Shown here: in pieces, positions 22,969 to 25,427 of the stretch | Numbering within the stretch: position 1 is the stretch's first letter | How the letters are laid out: each line of letters opens with the position of its first letter | IMG/VR virus record: IMGVR_UViG_3300008050_002961 | Location: 1-25,427 of that record | Source: a virus | Direction: 5' to 3' (one strand) | DNA length: 25,427 bases | The notes under the pieces: generated by a model | Database searches by the model: none | Told to the model about the DNA's origin: nothing | What the model saw: the letters and a program-made list of their open reading frames with translations, nothing else | Made by a program: the position numbers and the translations under genes

Positions 22969-23394
22969 TCATTTAAACACCTCTCTTACAAATTCCTCTA
23001 CAGTTTTTGTCTGTGGCTTTTCGGTCAGAAACTTATTTACGGTGCGTTTCGCTGTTCTGCGTCTTTCTCCGAGTCCCACTAGGGCATCCACACAGTCATT
23101 ATAAGCTGGATGCTTCTGACGCTCAGGAAGTGGGATGGGTTTAGCCTTAGGTGAGGCGTTCTTGCCCTTCTTCTTTTTCTTCTTCTTCTTCTTCTTGACT
23201 TTGGGTAGCTCAACAGCAACTACAGGTGGTGCTTCAGGAGGGTCGTCTATGTACCCTAGATCAAAACGCTCTGGGATCTTTAGGGGTTTGACAGATTTGT
23301 TAGTAAGACCGTTGACAAAACAGATAAACCAGAAGGTTCCAACGAGGGAGCTACACAGTTTAACCAATAGGTCTATATGTCTAGGGTCGTCCAT
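22969..23394 (-). CDS. Membrane-anchored protein with RuvA-C-like domain
   Basis: 141 residues in three parts. Residues about 10-27 (LVKLCSSLVGTFWFICFV) are one hydrophobic segment, probably a membrane span. A proline-rich linker then leads into a run of ten to eleven lysines (about 65-76). The last 45 residues (YNDCVDALVGLGERRRTAKR, then VEEFVREVFK) match the three-helix RuvA domain III/UBA-like pattern with its ALxxLG core. The full RuvA DNA-binding part is missing. It may tether a protein or DNA at the membrane. The promoter at 23575-23602 serves it. I am confident in the layout but not in the role. Confidence 0.7.
   Translation of the reverse strand: MDDPRHIDLLVKLCSSLVGTFWFICFVNGLTNKSVKPLKIPERFDLGYIDDPPEAPPVVAVELPKVKKKKKKKKKKGKNASPKAKPIPLPERQKHPAYNDCVDALVGLGERRRTAKRTVNKFLTEKPQTKTVEEFVREVFK
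23167..23196 (-). repeat. AAG triplet run coding polylysine
   Basis: Near-perfect CTT repeat on the plus strand (one CTT replaced by TTT), read as AAG/AAA lysine codons in the membrane-anchored RuvA-like protein. Such a purine run can slip in replication or translation, so length may vary between relatives. Confidence 0.85.
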
Positions 23395-23395
23395 T

Positions 23396-23571
23396 TTAGA
23401 ATTCCGCTTTCAGAATACATCTACTGTCTATAATCCCAACACCATACTCTTGATATGCGTAGAACCCGGCTGTTTCGGGCTTATGGACAGGGTCGTCGTC
23501 GGGTAGTAGCCCTCATACAGTTGGAGCACTTCGGCTGCGGTGATTGCCCCTGTCGAGCACTTGCACATCAT
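23396..23571 (-). pseudogene. Small ORF split by one frame shift
   Basis: On the minus strand ATGATG at 23571-23566 opens a frame starting MMCKCSTGAITAAEVL and then QLYEGYYP. In the -1 frame the text continues naturally as DDDPVHKPETAG then FYAYQEYGVGIIDSRC and ILKAEF, ending TAA at 23398-23396, one base before the next ATG. The second frame has no start of its own. Either a base was lost here (mutation or sequencing), or the frames are joined by programmed slippage; I see no canonical slippery heptamer. The ATGATG coincides with the expected transcription start of the promoter at 23575-23602, so translation would be leaderless. Confidence 0.35.
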
Positions 23572-23574
23572 CTT

Positions 23575-23602
23575 ATGATAGTCTATATCGGCTGTATGTC
23601 AA
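23575..23602 (-). promoter_or_regulatory. sigma70-type promoter
   Basis: Minus strand TTGACA (23602-23597), 16-base spacer, TATCAT (23580-23575). It lies just after the terminator at 23624-23654, so it restarts transcription for the RuvA-like gene. Confidence 0.72.
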
Positions 23603-23623
23603 GGGTTTCTTTAGAGTATTTAC

Positions 23624-23654
23624 AAAAAAGGCCTCGATAGTTTCCCATCGAGGC
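23624..23654 (-). terminator. Rho-independent terminator
   Basis: Minus strand 8-pair stem GCCTCGAT/ATCGAGGC (23654-23647 with 23638-23631), 8-base loop, then C and six T (23629-23624). It ends transcripts from the ssb region. Confidence 0.88.
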
Positions 23655-23732
23655 TGAAATAGCAGCGTTTATTCCCGTGAACATCTTCGAAAGAAGGCTG
23701 CTATCGTGTAAAATGGAAGGGCGGGATTTACT

Positions 23733-23873
23733 TTATTTACCCGCAACTTTCAGGGCCAGTTGTGTCAATGTCCCTACTCGAACCGCTATCCACTGCCTCA
23801 GTCAGTTGACCCTTGGCCTTCATAGATTCGCGTGCTGTTACCGTCACTGGCTTGCTCCGGTGTTTTCAGCCAC
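23733..23873 (-). pseudogene. Remnant or twice-shifted small ORF after ssb
   Basis: The minus strand reads protein-like in two alternating frames. Frame one: VAENTGAS from GTG 23873, open upstream as APVWRK. Frame two (-1): KPVTVTARESMKAKGQLT. Back in frame one: QWIAVRVGTLTQLALKVAGK to TAA 23735-23733. One missing base near 23850 and one extra base about 80 bases on would give a continuous protein of about 50 residues. No intact start with a ribosome site is seen. The rest of 23655-23890 shows only a weak G/C inverted repeat near 23720-23745. Confidence 0.35.
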
Positions 23874-23890
23874 CTTCCGCCAGACAGGAG

Positions 23891-24235
23891 CTACCCGTCT
23901 GAATTCTTATTCCTCGGCGTAATCTGTGATGGATCAGGACCAAGGGAGATATCGTCTGCCATAATACAGACGGAACTTTTCTTGTTCTTTTCTTCATCCT
24001 CGTAGTTGTCAATCTTTAGCTTACCAGTAATAGCTACGCAACGGCCCCTAAGAAGCATAGGATTGAGGTTTTCTGCCATCTTACCAAAACATAAAACATT
24101 GATAAACAACGTGTCATCGTTACGATGATCATTGACGGCTAACCTAAACTTAGACATGGACGTTCCCTTTCTCGTCGCTCCAAATTCCGCATCGCTAGTT
24201 AGCCGACCTGCTCCGTTCCAACAATTCTGATTCAT
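23891..24235 (-). CDS. ssb: Single-stranded DNA-binding protein
   Basis: 114 residues with the bacterial SSB OB-fold pattern: NGAGRLTSDAEFG, SKFRLAVND, FINVLCFGKMAENL, and LRGRCVAITGKLKIDNYEDE followed by ICMADDI-type final strand (VCIMADDISLG). It coats single-stranded DNA at the fork. ATG 24235 is chosen since GGAG lies 6 bases upstream; the frame starts four codons earlier with TTG. The C-terminus ends NKNSDG and lacks the acidic DDIPF tip that recruits host proteins, so it may rely on phage partners. Confidence 0.85.
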   Translation of the reverse strand: MNQNCWNGAGRLTSDAEFGATRKGTSMSKFRLAVNDHRNDDTLFINVLCFGKMAENLNPMLLRGRCVAITGKLKIDNYEDEEKNKKSSVCIMADDISLGPDPSQITPRNKNSDG

Positions 24236-24273
24236 CTGATACTCCAAGATTTACAAATTCGGACTGATAATTG

Positions 24274-24468
24274 TTACGCACTCTCAGGTGTTGTGACCGG
24301 TTCACCGACACCCAATGTAGAACGTCCTTGCTTCAAGTAAAGCGATAGTCGTTCAACCTCTGCTACAATGGCTACTCGCTTTTCCTCAAGACCAACGATT
24401 TCTCGTTCGACATTCATGAGATGAACTCTTGCCATTTCCTCTACTGACGCCACCTGTTCTTCTGCCAC
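24274..24468 (-). CDS. Small coiled-coil protein, unknown
   Basis: About 64 residues: a long helix with heptad spacing (VEEMARVHLMNVEREIVGLE, then KRVAIVAEVERLSLYLKQ) and a short polar tail. The frame is open from GTG 24528, but a promoter -10 at 24516-24511 lies inside it, so translation should begin further in: GTG 24468 or ATG 24435. Not recognised. It precedes ssb by 38 bases and probably shares its transcript. Confidence 0.58.
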   Translation of the reverse strand: MAEEQVASVEEMARVHLMNVEREIVGLEEKRVAIVAEVERLSLYLKQGRSTLGVGEPVTTPESA

Positions 24469-24510
24469 TTCTCTGTTTCTCCGGTTTAAAGGATTGTGTT
24501 TAGTCGTTAT

Positions 24511-24539
24511 ATTATAGTCTACAACCACCTAAAAGACAA
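24511..24539 (-). promoter_or_regulatory. sigma70-type promoter for the ssb transcript
   Basis: Minus strand TTGTCT (24539-24534), 17-base spacer, TATAAT (24516-24511), placed directly after the terminator at 24571-24597. Confidence 0.65.
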
Positions 24540-24570
24540 ATCGTTTTTGGAATTTTTAGACTATATCGAG

Positions 24571-24597
24571 AAAAAAGACCGGCCCAAAAGCCGGTCT
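24571..24597 (-). terminator. Rho-independent terminator
   Basis: Minus strand stem GACCGGC/GCCGGTC (24596-24590 with 24583-24577), short T-rich loop, then six T (24576-24571). It ends the transcript carrying tmRNA and the small exported protein. Confidence 0.92.
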
Positions 24598-24613
24598 CGG
24601 GTGTTTAAGCATT

Positions 24614-24994
24614 CTATCTTGAGTAATGCTTCAAAGTACGGTATTGGAAGGGTACAATAGCGACCCCTGCTACGGACCTACGCCGTTCCAACTCCCGTTG
24701 CTGTGCCTCAATTTCTTCTTTCTGACGCTGAATGATAGCGTTTTTACAGCGAACCCTCTTAACCGCACAGAGTTCCTCAGACGTGATAAACGCTGGAACC
24801 CTACGTGTCGTCAGTGACGACTTCAGACGAGACTTCATCAGGCAAAACCGCTCCTTCAGTTTCACACAGATAGACGGACGCTCAACGACGTACATCGCTG
24901 GCACTACCACTTGAACCTCAGTAACACAGGGATCATCCGCCCGTGCTGAACTCACTGAAGCTACCAGAGTAGCAAACAAAATAAGACCTCTCAT
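24614..24994 (-). CDS. Small exported helical protein, unknown
   Basis: 126 residues. A Sec signal peptide (MRGLILFATLVASVSSARA) has a likely cleavage after ARA. The mature protein has five cysteines and a basic middle, then a coiled-coil segment (IQRQKEEIEAQQRELERR). It would act in the periplasm. The coiled coil and size recall inner-membrane spanins, but a cleavable signal argues against that. AAAGGA precedes ATG 24994. It is the only gene between tmRNA and the next terminator. Confidence 0.65.
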   Translation of the reverse strand: MRGLILFATLVASVSSARADDPCVTEVQVVVPAMYVVERPSICVKLKERFCLMKSRLKSSLTTRRVPAFITSEELCAVKRVRCKNAIIQRQKEEIEAQQRELERRRSVAGVAIVPFQYRTLKHYSR

Positions 24995-25047
24995 ACTTAA
25001 TTCCTTTCTAAAAGATCAAAAACCGATGGAGACCGTGGTAAAAGAAT

Positions 25048-25321
25048 TGGAGGCGGCGGAAGTCGAATCCGCGTGTTGTATAGGTTTCAAAATCAACAGT
25101 TTTTACATGTTTAGTGCCTAAGGCACGGTTCTTGCTGTTAGCGATAGTTCCCGAAGGATCTCTCTATGGTTGGGTGATGAGGCCCATAGAAGCCTCACAG
25201 CCTACGCTGCAAGTGCAAAAGAGTTTACAGTTATCGTTTGGTGTGGTTTTTAGCTAGCCCCCACGCCACCTAGCACATGTTGTTGAAGTCTCCGTCTACC
25301 AATCAATTCCAGTACGCCCCC
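25048..25321 (-). ncRNA. ssrA: Transfer-messenger RNA (tmRNA)
   Basis: 274 bases, one piece, rescuing stalled ribosomes and tagging proteins for degradation. The 5' end GGGGGCG (25321-25315) pairs with CGCCTCC (25055-25049), including the G3-U70 wobble and discriminator A73 that alanyl-tRNA synthetase needs. The T arm is GCGGATTCGACTTCCGC. The 5' side has the D-analogue TACTGGAATTGATTGG and a segment (TTCAACAACATG) that pairs with TGTTGA/TTGAA on the 3' side as helix P2. The tag frame (25249-25202) reads KPHQTITVNSFALAA and TAG, with the usual ALAA end. H-type pseudoknots follow (GAGGC/GCCTC interlocked with TCTATGG/CCATAGA). CCA is not encoded. The resume codon is AAA or CCA, not the common GCN. 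Confidence 0.9.
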
Positions 25322-25331
25322 GTACTACTTA

Positions 25332-25345
25332 GTCCGCAAGCGGAC
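25332..25345. other. Hairpin between tRNA-like gene and tmRNA
   Basis: Perfect 6-pair inverted repeat GTCCGC-AA-GCGGAC in the 26-base spacer. There is no T run, so it is probably a processing signal in a joint precursor rather than a terminator. Confidence 0.5.
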
Positions 25346-25347
25346 AG

Positions 25348-25427
25348 TGTGATTGACAGGAGTCGAACCTGCATAAACCGACCTGACACCCAATTTATGG
25401 GAAATAATACGAGAGTCAGGGTGAGTC
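25348..25427 (-). tRNA. 3' part of a tRNA-like gene, identity unknown
   Basis: Minus strand T arm GCAGGTTCGACTCCTGT (25372-25356) is followed by a 3' acceptor strand CAATCAC (25355-25349) and discriminator A; no CCA. The matching 5' acceptor GTGATTG is not in the window, so the gene runs past the right edge and exceeds 80 bases, longer than a class I tRNA. I could not fold a convincing anticodon arm: CCCATAAATTGGG and CCTGA/TCAGG are competing inverted repeats. It could be a class II tRNA, an intron-bearing tRNA or a decayed one. Confidence 0.45.

Noticed and set aside
23135-23506. 123-residue plus-strand ORF
   Set aside because: Mirror of the lysine-rich RuvA-like gene; its phenylalanine run is the complement of the AAG repeat.
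23677-23922. 81-residue plus-strand ORF
   Set aside because: Opposite strand to all real genes, spans the end of ssb and the disrupted small ORF, no ribosome site.
25332-25345. Hairpin as a terminator between tRNA-like gene and tmRNA
   Set aside because: No T run on either side, so it is more likely a spacer or processing hairpin.

Overview
The window looks like part of a tailed double-stranded DNA phage genome (Caudoviricetes-like). Every gene I can support is on the minus strand. Genes are short and tightly packed, with many ATGA-type overlaps and clear Shine-Dalgarno sites. The gene set is typical of large lytic phages of Gram-negative, often aquatic, bacteria. The host cannot be named from the sequence. 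It should have a Tat export system, a Sec system and sigma70-type RNA polymerase, because phage genes carry the matching signals and promoters.

Read in the direction of transcription (high to low coordinates), the layout is as follows. 25427-25048: the 3' part of a tRNA-like gene and a complete tmRNA whose tag ends in FALAA. 24994-22969: a small exported protein, a coiled-coil protein, SSB, two disrupted small ORFs around a terminator and promoter, and a membrane-anchored RuvA-like protein. 22903-20591: a GT4 glycosyltransferase, two unknown genes and a phage sigma-like factor. 20515-16043: a probable late or lysis block with a glycine-rich possible virion protein, a membrane-anchored PAS protein, a holin candidate, a papain-like peptidase, an exported thioredoxin and several small membrane proteins. 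It ends at a strong terminator at 15984-16022.

A near-consensus promoter at 15944-15972 then starts a long replication and nucleotide operon, running from 15807 to about 4473. It holds a Tat-signal protein, a miniature NrdB, a MazG-like pyrophosphohydrolase, PhoH, a FmdB-type zinc ribbon, several unknowns, a RecA-like recombinase, a Vsr/PD-(D/E)XK-like nuclease, a DnaB-type helicase, a Toprim primase, a dNMP kinase and a Cas4/RecB-like nuclease. Next come a fused GT8-like/GT4 glycosyltransferase, a GT2 glycosyltransferase and a sulfotransferase (4400-1074). The last gene is a family C DNA polymerase (DnaE-type), driven by its own promoter and cut by the left edge of the window.

Together the genes describe a phage that carries much of its own replisome, recombinase, nucleotide metabolism, a sigma factor and a ribosome-rescue RNA. 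The most striking item is the 102-residue NrdB-like protein. It joins the N-terminal segment of the ribonucleotide reductase small subunit directly to its C-terminal NrdA-binding tail, and the whole di-iron core is missing. All homology calls are from recognition of motifs; no database search was run.
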